Shown: piece by piece, positions 1-8,400 of the stretch
How positions within the stretch are numbered: position 1 is the stretch's first letter
How the letters are laid out: each line of letters starts with the position of its first letter
Assembly (NCBI GenBank): GCA_026416215.1
Contig: JAOAFP010000026.1
Coordinates: 1 to 16,558, forward strand
Source: Negativicutes bacterium
GTDB lineage: Bacteria > Bacillota > Negativicutes > SKW292
Reading direction: 5' to 3'
DNA length: 16,558 nucleotides
Position numbers and translations under genes: made by a program
The notes under the pieces: generated by a model
What the model was told of the DNA's origin: nothing
The model's database searches: none
Seen by the model: only the letters and a program-made list of their open reading frames with translations

Positions 1-534
1 GCCGAGGTCGATGCTCATCCCCGGCCGGGCCAGGCGAACCCTCCTAACGCCCGCACTGTCCATCTCCAGCTGGCGGTAGTCGACCAGCGACCGGGCTACG
101 GCAATATCCCGCTCGTCCGGCCGCTGGTTTTTTTTGCCGATCGCCCAGAGGTCAACCAGTGGTCCGATGGTCAAATCAAAATAACCGCAGCTGACTTCTG
201 CCACCTGTTGACCCCTGGTCAGCACCTGCCAGCAGTCGTCGTCCACCGTCTGCCACTCCCCGCCGGCACCGGCGTTGATCCGGGCAACCACGCTGTCCGG
301 CCGGTAACGGTCAAATTTTTGTTCCAGCTGTCCGGCCCGGGCCAGCGCTGCCTCCACCGCCGCCCGGCCTGACCGGCCACCGGCCTGGATTTCGAGCACG
401 GTATCGGCAATCAGCGTCGTCTGCCTGACCGGCGGCGGCTGGCCGACAAACAGCCAGCCAACGCCGGCCGCAATCACGGCCAGGGCAAAAAAGAGGGCAG
501 CGCCCCGCGCTGCCCCCCTGCCGGTTGTGGCCAT
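1..534 (-). CDS. apbE: FAD:protein FMN transferase (ApbE family), N-terminal part, runs off the window
   Basis: Only the first 178 codons are inside the window; the frame is open to base 1. ApbE proteins move FMN from FAD onto a Thr of target proteins such as the NqrC/RnfG subunits of ion-pumping redox complexes, on the outer face of the cytoplasmic membrane. Seen here: a hydrophobic N-terminal segment at about residues 11-31 with no lipobox cysteine, so a signal anchor or ordinary signal peptide; then the family pattern: TLIADTVLEIQ (40-50), R76-x-x-x-S81-x-V-x-x-IN, and the hallmark GYFDLTIGPLVDLW (117-130), ending in PGMSIDLG just before the Mg/FAD-binding half. The ATG at 534-532 shares one base with the gdhA stop (TGATG) and has no good Shine-Dalgarno of its own, so translation is probably coupled to gdhA. 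Family assignment is firm; the physiological target cannot be told from this window. Confidence 0.88.
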   Translation of the reverse strand, partial: MATTGRGAARGAALFFALAVIAAGVGWLFVGQPPPVRQTTLIADTVLEIQAGGRSGRAAVEAALARAGQLEQKFDRYRPDSVVARINAGAGGEWQTVDDDCWQVLTRGQQVAEVSCGYFDLTIGPLVDLWAIGKKNQRPDERDIAVARSLVDYRQLEMDSAGVRRVRLARPGMSIDLG

Positions 535-1772
535 CAGCTCAGCCAGCCGCGCAGCTCCATGCCCATAACCAGCCGCTCGAGGGCGCAGATGTAAGCAGCC
601 ACCCGCAGCGTGCAATGGTACTTCTGGGCCAGATCGAAAATCTCATTGAACGCCGCCACCATTTTCTCTTCCAGCTTGCTGTTGACTTCCTTCTCTCCCC
701 AGTAATAACGGTAGCGGTTCTGCACCCACTCGAAGTAGCTGACCGTCACCCCGCCGGCGTTGGCCAGGATATCGGGAATAACCATAACCCCCTTGGCATC
801 CAGAATGTTGTCGGCATCGGCCGACAGGGGGCCGTTGGCCCCCTCGGCGATGAGCCGGGCTTTGACTCGATCGGCATTCTCGGCGGTAATCTGCATTTCC
901 AGTGCCGCCGGCACCAGCACCGTTACCGGCAGCTCCAGCAGTTCAGCGTTGCTGATTGGCTGGCTGCCGGGGTAACCGACCAGGGTTTTGTTCTCTTTGA
1001 CGAATTTTTCCACATCGTAGGGATTAAGCCCCTGGCTGTTGTATATCGCTCCGTTGACGTCGCTTAGCGCCACCACCCGGCAACCCAGATCGTGGATCAG
1101 CTTGGCCGAGAAACTGCCGACGTTGCCAAACCCCTGCACCGCCACCGTGGCGTCGGCCGGCTTGATGTTCATTTTCTTCAGCGCCTCGCGGACGGTAAAC
1201 GACACTCCCCGGCCGGTGGCTGAACCACGGCCGGCCGAGCCGCCGATAGTCTTGGGCTTGCCGGTCAGCACACCGGGACACAGGAAGCCGTTCCACTTGG
1301 AGTATTCGTCCATCATCCACCCCATGATCTTGGGATTGGTGTTGACGTCCGGGGCAGGAATATCGCGATCTTCGCCGATAATCGGGGCAATCTTGGCAAT
1401 ATAGCCGCGGGCCAGCCGCTCCAGCTCCTTGTTGGTAAGCTGAGTGGGGTCGCAGGTCACCCCCCCCTTGCCCCCGCCCAGCGGCAGGTCCATCACCGCA
1501 CACTTGAAGGTCATCCAGAAACTGAGGGTTTTAACCTCGTCCACCGTCACGCTGGGATGGAAGCGAATCCCGCCCTTGGCCGGCCCCAGCGCCGTGCAGT
1601 GCTGCGAACGGTAGCCGCGGAACAGCTGCACTTTGCCGCTTTCCATCAGCACCGGAATCGATACCTCCAGCACCCGTTCCGGCTGCTGCAGGTAGCTGGC
1701 GGCGATGTCCGACACCCCAAGCAGTTCCTGGGCCCGGTTCAGGGGGATTTTCGCCATTTCGAACAAATTCAT
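534..1772 (-). CDS. gdhA: Glutamate dehydrogenase (Glu/Leu/Phe/Val dehydrogenase family)
   Basis: Cytoplasmic enzyme for oxidative deamination of glutamate to 2-oxoglutarate and ammonia, or the reverse. The 412 residues are close to the usual size of the hexameric catabolic type (RocG/GudB, roughly 420). The dimerisation/substrate domain carries GPAKGGIRFHP (63-73), with K66, K90 (TFKCAVMDLP) and K102 (GGGKGG) matching the three active-site lysines of clostridial GDH, and D142 in PAPDVNT as the catalytic aspartate. The dinucleotide domain has the Rossmann motif GFGNVG (214-219). The C-terminal ANAGGVTVSYFEW (337-349) is the usual substrate-site signature, and supports glutamate rather than leucine or phenylalanine, though this is not proof. 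Start ATG is preceded by AGGGAGG at 10 bases, a strong site. No convincing promoter is seen in the 80 bases between the hup terminator and this start. Cofactor choice (NAD or NADP) was not determined. Confidence 0.93.
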   Translation of the reverse strand: MNLFEMAKIPLNRAQELLGVSDIAASYLQQPERVLEVSIPVLMESGKVQLFRGYRSQHCTALGPAKGGIRFHPSVTVDEVKTLSFWMTFKCAVMDLPLGGGKGGVTCDPTQLTNKELERLARGYIAKIAPIIGEDRDIPAPDVNTNPKIMGWMMDEYSKWNGFLCPGVLTGKPKTIGGSAGRGSATGRGVSFTVREALKKMNIKPADATVAVQGFGNVGSFSAKLIHDLGCRVVALSDVNGAIYNSQGLNPYDVEKFVKENKTLVGYPGSQPISNAELLELPVTVLVPAALEMQITAENADRVKARLIAEGANGPLSADADNILDAKGVMVIPDILANAGGVTVSYFEWVQNRYRYYWGEKEVNSKLEEKMVAAFNEIFDLAQKYHCTLRVAAYICALERLVMGMELRGWLS

Positions 1773-1851
1773 TGTCTGTAAACCTCCCTTATTTTTGTTG
1801 CTGACCGGTTGGTACTGCTGTGGTTCGCCGTTAACCGGACAATTCCTGCCG

Positions 1852-1876
1852 AAAAAAACAGAGCGCTGAGCGCTCT
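1852..1876 (-). terminator. Intrinsic terminator of hup
   Basis: On the minus strand a perfect 7-bp stem (AGAGCGC / GCGCTCT, 1860-1866 with 1870-1876, 3-base loop) is followed by G and seven T (1858-1852). The stem begins inside the TAG stop codon of hup, so the gene ends directly in its terminator. The other face is followed by ATTTTTT, so it could also act on plus-strand transcripts, but no gene is there to need it. Confidence 0.9.
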
Positions 1877-2153
1877 ATTTTTTGTTCACCAGCTCCTTCA
1901 GGCCCTTGCCGGCCTTGAATACCGGGCTCTTGCTGGCGGGAATTTTGATCTCCTTACCAGTCTGCGGGTTACGGCCGGTGCGGGCTTCGCGCTTCCTTAC
2001 ATCAAACGTGCCAAACCCGATGATCTGCACGCTTTCCCCGGCAGCCAGCGCTTCGCCGATCGAGGCAAATACCGCCTTGGTTGCAATTTCAGCCGCCTTC
2101 TTGGTGATCTCAGCTTTCGCAGCTACCGCTGCCACTAGGTCGTTCTTTTTCAC
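1875..2153 (-). CDS. hup: Histone-like DNA-binding protein HU
   Basis: Small dimeric nucleoid protein that bends and compacts DNA without strong sequence preference. The 92 residues are the normal family length. N-terminal helices (MKKNDLVAAVA...) lead to the conserved block GFGTF (46-50), then the DNA-grasping beta arm with RKREARTGRNPQTGKEI (53-69) and the arm-tip proline P63, and the C-terminal helix FKAGKGLKELVN. The start is GTG (2153-2151), preceded by AGGGGGG at about 9 bases; no ATG lies nearby in frame. It sits directly after mazG, a place where many Clostridia also have hup. It has its own promoter overlapping the end of mazG and its own terminator, so it is very likely expressed as a single gene as well as by read-through. 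Confidence 0.95.
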   Translation of the reverse strand: MKKNDLVAAVAAKAEITKKAAEIATKAVFASIGEALAAGESVQIIGFGTFDVRKREARTGRNPQTGKEIKIPASKSPVFKAGKGLKELVNKK

Positions 2154-2180
2154 CCTAAACCCCCCTTAGAATTTATCTGC

Positions 2181-2196
2181 TTTGGCTACCGCCAAA
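2181..2196 (-). other. Small hairpin in the hup 5' leader
   Basis: A perfect inverted repeat, TTTGGC-TACC-GCCAAA, lies between the hup promoter and its ribosome-binding site. It is not followed by a T run, so it is not a terminator. It may be an mRNA-stabilising or control structure, or chance. Confidence 0.35.
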
Positions 2197-2243
2197 TGAC
2201 TGCTCCCAGCCGCCGGCAACCTGTTGCCCGGACTTTCGCTGCT

Positions 2244-2272
2244 ATTTTATTAGCTTTGTCAATCGCTGTCAA
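2244..2272 (-). promoter_or_regulatory. SigA-type promoter of hup
   Basis: TTGACA (2272-2267), a 17-base spacer, and TAAAAT (2249-2244), one mismatch from TATAAT. The -35 box lies inside the last codons of mazG. The predicted transcript start is about 85 bases upstream of the hup GTG. This is the best consensus match in the window and fits the high expression expected for HU. Confidence 0.8.
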
Positions 2273-3749
2273 CCTCAAATACTATTTTTTCTGCCTCCCG
2301 GCACTTGGCCATCTCCCAGAATTGATCCAGCTCGGCCAACGAGAAGTCGCCCCAGCGTCCGCCACGGCCGGCCACCTGCCGTTCCACCTCCGCAAACCGG
2401 CGGGCAAACCGCCGGTTTGCCGCCTGCAGGGCCAGTTCGGGTTCAACCCCCAGCTTGCGGGCTACGTTGACCACGGCAAACAGCAAGTCTCCCACTTCGG
2501 CCGTGACGGCCTCCGAGTCGGGATTTTCGCCGGCCAGCTCCCCGATCAGCTCCTGCATTTCCTCACCGATTTTCGGCCAGGCTGACTGCCAGTCCGGCCA
2601 GTCAAATCCGGCGTCGGCCGCCTTCTCCTGCAGTTTCAGCGCCCGCAGCAGGGCCGGCAACCCCGGCCACACCCCGTCGAGCCGGCTGCCTCCCGGCGGC
2701 TTTTCCTGCTGTTTGATTCTCTCCCAGTTGGCCAGCACCGCCGCCGCGTCACCAGCCTCCCCGCCGGCAAACACGTGGGGATGGCGGCGGACCATCTTGT
2801 CGCAGATCGCCCGGACCACGTCGTCGAAGCTGAAGTGACCGTTTTCCTCGGCGATCCGGGCGTGGAACACAATCTGCAACAACAGATCGCCCAGCTCCTC
2901 GCAGAGGTTTTTCTGGTCGCCGCTATCAATTGCCGCCAGCACCTCGTAACATTCCTCAATCAGATACCGGCCCAGCGACCGATGGGTTTGCTGCCGATCC
3001 CACGGACAGCCGTCCTCCGCCCGCAGTCCGGCCATGATGCCGACCAGCGGCCGGGCTGACCGCCGCCAGTGCTGACAGTCCGGCCCGGCTGCCAGGTAGA
3101 CGGTGGTCAAATGGTCGATATCAGTCAGCCGGTCCAGCTCAAACACCCGGCACTGCCCCACCCGCTCGCCGCTGGTGCCCAGCCGCCTGAGTACTGTAAC
3201 GACCTGCTCATCGCCCACATAATTGGCCAGGGCCAGTTTCACCTCACTGGCCACCATACGGCTGTGTACCTGGGTGATCAGGCAGTTGCCCAACCCGGCC
3301 GGCCAGCTATTCACCGCCAGGCCGTCAAGAATAGTCAGCTGGCAGGCCAGCGGGTCAATGGCCAGACGCTGGTAACATAGGTCGAGAAAACTCATCGCCG
3401 GCAAGATCCGCAACCGGCCGGGCGGCAGCCGTTCGGTCAGCAGCCTGACCGTCGCCTCGGCCACCAGCGGGCTTCCGGGCACAGCGTAAACCAGCGGCCC
3501 GGCTGCCAGCCCCTCCAGCAGCCGCTCGACAATCGCCTGGTAAACCCGGTCAAAATCGTCGTAGCGCTCGTACAGGTCGTCGCAACTGGCAAAAACCAGT
3601 CCACTGTCACGCAGCCAGCCGGCCGCCGGGTGGCGGACGGTCCGCAGCCAGCGACGCTCAGTGGCTTGCAAAGCGGCTATGGTCTCCCGGCTGAGGTACC
3701 GGTCGTCGCCCGGACCCAGCCCGACCACGGTCAAAACCGACCCGCCCAT
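2259..3749 (-). CDS. mazG: Tetrapyrrole methylase-like / MazG nucleotide pyrophosphohydrolase fusion (YabN type)
   Basis: A 496-residue fusion matching the size and layout of Bacillus YabN. Residues 1-230 form a SAM-dependent methylase-like domain with the N-terminal VVGLGPGD (8-15) and the VYAVPGSP (87-94) loops of the tetrapyrrole methylase fold. Residues 240-460 hold two MazG repeats: the first with GCPWDRQQTH (247-256), E265-E266-x-x-E269 and E284-E285-x-x-D288; the second with E396-E397-x-x-E400 and E418-x-x-D421, the metal-binding acidic residues of the all-alpha NTP pyrophosphatases. The MazG part hydrolyses NTPs/dNTPs to monophosphates and pyrophosphate; the role of the methylase-like part is not established. 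ATG is one base after the stop of the flippase gene (TAG-G-ATG), so the two are translationally linked. The order mfd, flippase, yabN is conserved in Firmicutes. Confidence 0.93.
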   Translation of the reverse strand: MGGSVLTVVGLGPGDDRYLSRETIAALQATERRWLRTVRHPAAGWLRDSGLVFASCDDLYERYDDFDRVYQAIVERLLEGLAAGPLVYAVPGSPLVAEATVRLLTERLPPGRLRILPAMSFLDLCYQRLAIDPLACQLTILDGLAVNSWPAGLGNCLITQVHSRMVASEVKLALANYVGDEQVVTVLRRLGTSGERVGQCRVFELDRLTDIDHLTTVYLAAGPDCQHWRRSARPLVGIMAGLRAEDGCPWDRQQTHRSLGRYLIEECYEVLAAIDSGDQKNLCEELGDLLLQIVFHARIAEENGHFSFDDVVRAICDKMVRRHPHVFAGGEAGDAAAVLANWERIKQQEKPPGGSRLDGVWPGLPALLRALKLQEKAADAGFDWPDWQSAWPKIGEEMQELIGELAGENPDSEAVTAEVGDLLFAVVNVARKLGVEPELALQAANRRFARRFAEVERQVAGRGGRWGDFSLAELDQFWEMAKCREAEKIVFEVDSD

Positions 3750-3750
3750 C

Positions 3751-5352
3751 CTATTTCCGAATCAGCCGCCAGCGCAGCATAGCCTCAGTCAGTCGGTCCC
3801 CTGCCACTGGCACCCGCCGGACGTCGGCCGCCGTCACCTCGCCGATCAGAAGCAGCAGCACAGCGTACACCACCGCGCTGATCGCCAGGGCTGCCACCGT
3901 GGCCAGGGTATTGTTGCCGTGCAGAACCGGCAACAGCCACTGGTAGGCAAAATGCGCCGCCCCGCCCATCGCCAGCCCGACCGCGGCTATCCTCAGCGTG
4001 GCCCGGACTTGCCAGCCGCAACCGGTCAGCCGGTAAACAAAAAACACGTTGAGGAATGCCGCCACGGCAAAATCGGCCACTGTCGCCCAGCCGGCCCCGA
4101 TAATGTCGACGCCGGGAATAGCGGTCAGCACCCAGGCCAGAATCACCTTGACCAGCCCGGACACAATCAGGTTGACGAACGGCAGGGCGGTACGGTTCAG
4201 CCCCTGCAAAGCCCCGGTGGTCACCTGCTGCAGACCGAGAAAATATATGCCAATAGCCGTGACTGCCACAACCGGCCCGGCCTCCGGCGTCCGGTACAGC
4301 ATCATGGCGATGGGGGTGGCCAGACAGGCCAGCACCACCGTGGCCGGCACGGTGATCAAATTGGCCACCCGGATTGCCGATTTTACGCATTCATAAATCA
4401 CCCGGCGGTTGTTAAGGGTCAGGGCCTCGGAAATGGCCGGTACCAGACTGGTAGCGAACCCGGCCGGCAGAATGGTGGCGAAAACGATCAGCGGGCCGGC
4501 CCCACCGGTCAGGTAGCCAAACAGGGTGGTGGCCTGAGACACGTCAAACCCGGCCGCCTTCAGCCGGGTAGGCACAATCAGCATATCCAGCACCTGCCCG
4601 ACCGGCACCATCAGGTTGCCCAGCGACACCGGCAGCGCCAGCTTGATCATCCGGCTGACAATCATCCGCGTGGAATCAACCGCCGTCTGGGTCTGGGCGG
4701 CAATGTTGCGCTCGATCACATCAAGATGGCGCCAGTAATAGGCTAGCAGGATCGCCAGGCTGAACACCGCGCCGATCGCCGCCCCGGCCGTCGCGCCGGC
4801 CGCCCCGAACTCTATGCCCTTTTTCACCAGCCACCAGGCCAGGACCAGCATCCCGACCACCCGGCCCAGCTGCTCGACGATCTGGGATGCGGCGGTAGGG
4901 GTCATCCGCTGCAGCCCCTGAAAATAACCGCGGAAGCTGGCCAGCAACGTACAGATCAACACCGCCGGCGACAGGCTGATAATGGCCAGGTAGGCCCGGG
5001 AGTCTTCCAGAACATGGTCGCGAAACCATTCGGCACCGAAATACAGCCCTGCCGCCAGCACCACTCCCATCGCCACCATTACCGACAGCGAAATGCGGAA
5101 AATGCGCCGCGCCCCCCGCCAGTCGTCCAGTGAAATTTTTTCCGCCACCATGATCGAAATGGCCACCGGCAGGCCGGCCGTCGAAAGCTGGAGAGCGGTC
5201 AGATAAATGGGGTAGGCCATCTGATACAGACCCACCCCCTCGCCGCCGAGGATGCGGAACAACAGGACCCGGTTGACCGCGCCGATAATTTTTACCACCA
5301 CGTAGCCAAACGTGATGATGAATGCCCCTTTAAGTACTTTGTCCTTGCTCAA
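3751..5352 (-). CDS. SpoVB/MurJ-like polysaccharide (lipid-linked) flippase, MOP superfamily
   Basis: A 533-residue integral membrane protein, same length as YabM/SpoVB-type proteins of Bacillus (about 520-530) and in the same genomic place (after mfd, before yabN). The sequence alternates hydrophobic segments throughout, compatible with 14 membrane helices; the first starts right at residue 9 (GAFIITFGYVVVKIIGAV). The family signature FRGYFQGLQRMTPTAASQ (140-157), with the following helix start QIVEQLGR, is clear. Relatives export lipid-linked cell wall or polysaccharide precursors; SpoVB itself acts in spore cortex synthesis. Substrate is not deducible here. The start is TTG (5352-5350), preceded by AGGAGAGG, and no better start lies nearby. 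A promoter at 5465-5493 can drive this gene and mazG. Confidence 0.9.
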   Translation of the reverse strand: MSKDKVLKGAFIITFGYVVVKIIGAVNRVLLFRILGGEGVGLYQMAYPIYLTALQLSTAGLPVAISIMVAEKISLDDWRGARRIFRISLSVMVAMGVVLAAGLYFGAEWFRDHVLEDSRAYLAIISLSPAVLICTLLASFRGYFQGLQRMTPTAASQIVEQLGRVVGMLVLAWWLVKKGIEFGAAGATAGAAIGAVFSLAILLAYYWRHLDVIERNIAAQTQTAVDSTRMIVSRMIKLALPVSLGNLMVPVGQVLDMLIVPTRLKAAGFDVSQATTLFGYLTGGAGPLIVFATILPAGFATSLVPAISEALTLNNRRVIYECVKSAIRVANLITVPATVVLACLATPIAMMLYRTPEAGPVVAVTAIGIYFLGLQQVTTGALQGLNRTALPFVNLIVSGLVKVILAWVLTAIPGVDIIGAGWATVADFAVAAFLNVFFVYRLTGCGWQVRATLRIAAVGLAMGGAAHFAYQWLLPVLHGNNTLATVAALAISAVVYAVLLLLIGEVTAADVRRVPVAGDRLTEAMLRWRLIRK

Positions 5353-5485
5353 AATCCTCTCCTGCAGCCCGGGGAGATCGCCCTAATGCCCGAAGCCGGC
5401 TTCCCTCCCGGCGCCGTTTCGCCGGCCAACCGGTCCAATCCCCGGGGACGGCGGAATCACCGTCATTATAAATCAGCCACCACCG
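5353..5485 (-). other. mfd to flippase intergenic leader
   Basis: This 133-base gap holds no gene and, notably, no spoVT. It contains the -10 of the flippase promoter, a 12-base perfect palindrome GAAGCCGGCTTC at 5392-5403 in the leader, and the TTG start's Shine-Dalgarno. No hairpin followed by a T run is seen after mfd, so read-through from mfd is expected. Confidence 0.55.
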
Positions 5486-5493
5486 CTAAGCAA
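5465..5493 (-). promoter_or_regulatory. SigA-type promoter for the flippase-mazG unit
   Basis: TTGCTT (5493-5488), 17-base spacer, and a perfect TATAAT (5470-5465). The -35 box overlaps the final codons and stop of mfd. The expected transcript start is about 105 bases before the TTG start codon. Confidence 0.65.
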
Positions 5494-8400
5494 GCAACTG
5501 GGCGGCCAGCCGATCGAGGATGGCATCAATCTCGGCCACCAGCATCCCGGACTGCAGCCGCACCGCCAGCACCGGGCGGGCCCCGCCCCTGAACCCGGTT
5601 GGCCGGCCGGGGTCGGTACGGGCCAGCTTCTCCCAGTGGCCGGGCGGCAACCGTTGATCAAGGTGTAACTGCAGCCAGTCCCCGGCCAGCGACGCCTGGA
5701 CGAACCCCAGCCGGGGCAACAACCGGGTCCACCGGGCCCCCGCCAGCAGGTGGCCGGCCTCGGGCGGCAACCGGCCAAACCGGTCGCACAGTTCTTCGGC
5801 AATCCCGTCCAGTTCAGCCGCTGTCCGGGCCTGGGCAATTTTGCGGTAGATGTCAAGTTTTAGCCCGCTGTCCCCCACATAATCATCCGGCAGCCAAGCA
5901 TCGAGCGGCACGTCAACCGTTGCCCGTTCGCCCGCCGGTTCATCCCCCAGCCCGCGCTGGCGGTTCATCTCAGCCTGCAGTAGCCGGCAATACATTTCAA
6001 ACCCCACGCCGGCGATATGCCCGTGCTGCTCCGGTCCCAGCAGATTGCCGGCTCCCCGCAGCTCGAGATCGCGCATAGCCACCTTGAATCCTGCTCCCAG
6101 ATCGGTAAATTCCTGCAGGGCCCGCAGCCGTTTTTCCGCCAGCTGGCTTAGGTTCTTCCCGCGACGGAAGGTAAAGTAGGCGTAAGCCAGACGTTCCGAC
6201 CGGCCAACCCTGCCCTTGAGCTGATAAAGCTGGGCCAATCCCAGCCGGTCGGCGTCGTAAACGACCAGGGTATTGGCATTGGCCACGTCCAGCCCGTTCT
6301 CAATCAACACCGTACACAGCAGCACATCGATTCTCCCCTGGTAAAACCGGTACATCACCTCTTCCAGATGGTCGTCGGCCATCTGCCCGTGAGCCACCCC
6401 GATCGTTACCTGCGGCACCAGTTCCGCCAGTTGCTGCCTGAACCGGTCAATGGTCTCTACCCGGTTGTAGACAAAATAAACCTGTCCGCCCCGGCTGACT
6501 TCACGGTGGATAATTTCTCCCACCACCTCCGGCCGGTATTCAAGCACGTAGGTCTGGACCGGCAGCCGGTCGGCCGGCGGCGTCTCGATCAGGCTGATGT
6601 CACGGACTCCGGCCAGCGACATGTGCAGGGTGCGGGGAATCGGGGTGGCACTCAGGGTCAGAATATCCACTCCCGGCTGCCAGCGTTTCATCTTTTCCTT
6701 CTGCTGCACCCCGAACCGCTGCTCCTCGTCGACCACGATCAGGCCCAGATCGCGGAATTTCAGCCGGCGGTTCAATAACCGGTGGGTACCGATTACCACG
6801 TCCACCGTCCCGGCCGCCGCCCGCCGGAAAACCTCCCGCTGCTCGGCCGGACTGTGAAACCGGTTGAGGGTTGCCACCGCCACCCCGTAGGGAGCATAAC
6901 GCTGGCTGAACAGCCGGAAGTGCTGCTCGGCCAGCACGGTGGTCGGAGCCAGCACCGCCGCCTGCTTGCCGCCCATGACCGCCTTGAACACCGCCCGTAC
7001 CGCCACTTCAGTTTTACCAAAACCAACATCGCCGCATAACAGCCGGTCCATCGGCCGGCTCATCTCCATGTCGGCCTTGACGTCAGCGATGGCCGCCAGT
7101 TGATCGGCGGTTTCCTGGTAGGGAAAATCGTCCTCCATTTCCTTTTGCCAGTCATTATCGCCGGCAAAGGGATGACCGGGGGTCAGACCACGCTGGGCGG
7201 CCATCCGCAGCAATTCACCGGCCAGCTTTTCGGTCGCCGCCCGGGCCCGGGCCCGGGCCTTCCGCCAGGCGTCGGAGCCCAGCCGGCTAAGCTGAGGGGG
7301 GCGATCGTCGCCGCCGATGTAGCGGTGCAGCTGATCAACCTGTCCAACCGGGACGTACAGCCTGTCACTGCCGGCATAGCGGACCAGAAAGTAATCGCGG
7401 TGAACGCTGTCATCGGCAATGGTTCTCACTCCCTCATAAATCCCGATGCCGTGTGCCTCGTGCACCACGTAGTCTCCCGGCCGCAGCTCACTGAACACAT
7501 CAACCGGCCTTGCCCCGGCCACCCGGCCGGACCGCCGCCTGCCCCCACCGTACAGGTCGCGGATGGTGACCACCGCCAGCTGCCAGTCCTCGACGTAGAA
7601 ACCCCGGCCGATATCATGATCGGCAAAGGTTATCGCCCGGCACTCCACCCCGGCGTGGCCCAGGTTGTCAGCCAAGGTCTGCCGGCGCTGGCGGTCGCCA
7701 GCCCAGATCACCACCTGCCAGCCCCGTTGCTGCCAGCGGCGCACATCACTTGCAAAATTGGCAAACTGGCGAAGATAAGCCGTTGTATTGCCGCTGTTCA
7801 GGGTGACCAGCGGCCGCTGGCCGGCCAGGATAAGCGAACCAAGGGCGTGAACCTCCCGGCCGGCCGCCCGGCTGCGCTGGAACAACACCTGCCACTGCCG
7901 CCCGACCGGATCTTCCGGCCGGCCGGCAGCGGCCGGTTCGTCGGCAACAACCAGAGTGCCGGGAGCAAAATAATCGGGCAGGCAACTGTCGGCTTCCCAT
8001 TCGCTGGCCAGTGGCATTATCTCGACAGTCAGTTCCAGGCTGGCCACCGACAATTGATCGAGGGGGCTGAACCGACGCAGCGAAGCGATTTGATCATCGG
8101 CCAGCTCAACCCGGATCGGCCAGTCATCGTTCACCGGATAGATATCGATAATTCCCCCCCGCAGGCTGAACTGACCACGGTGTTCGGTCTGGCCGGCACG
8201 TTCGTAACCCATGGATGCCAGCCGTTCGATCAGCCGGTCGCGCGGCCAGGTCTGGCCGGCTGCCAGACGACAACCGCACCCGGACAGCCGGTCAGGCGCG
8301 GGCAGTGGGGCAACGGCTGCCGCCACTGTACAAACCACTGCCACCGGTTCACCATCTCTCAGTGCCTTCAGGGTTGCCAAACGGCGATTCAGCCATTCCC

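Noticed and set aside
3661..4746. 361-codon open frame on the plus strand
   Set aside because: Antisense to mazG and the flippase; His/Gln/Gly-rich product typical of a shadow frame.
5447..5464. 5-bp hairpin (GACGG/CCGTC) after mfd as a terminator
   Set aside because: Short stem, long loop, no T run, and it overlaps the promoter start region.
7240..7259. Tandem CCCGGG-type hexamer repeat
   Set aside because: About three copies inside mfd encoding Ala-Arg pairs in a linker helix region; too short to call a functional repeat.
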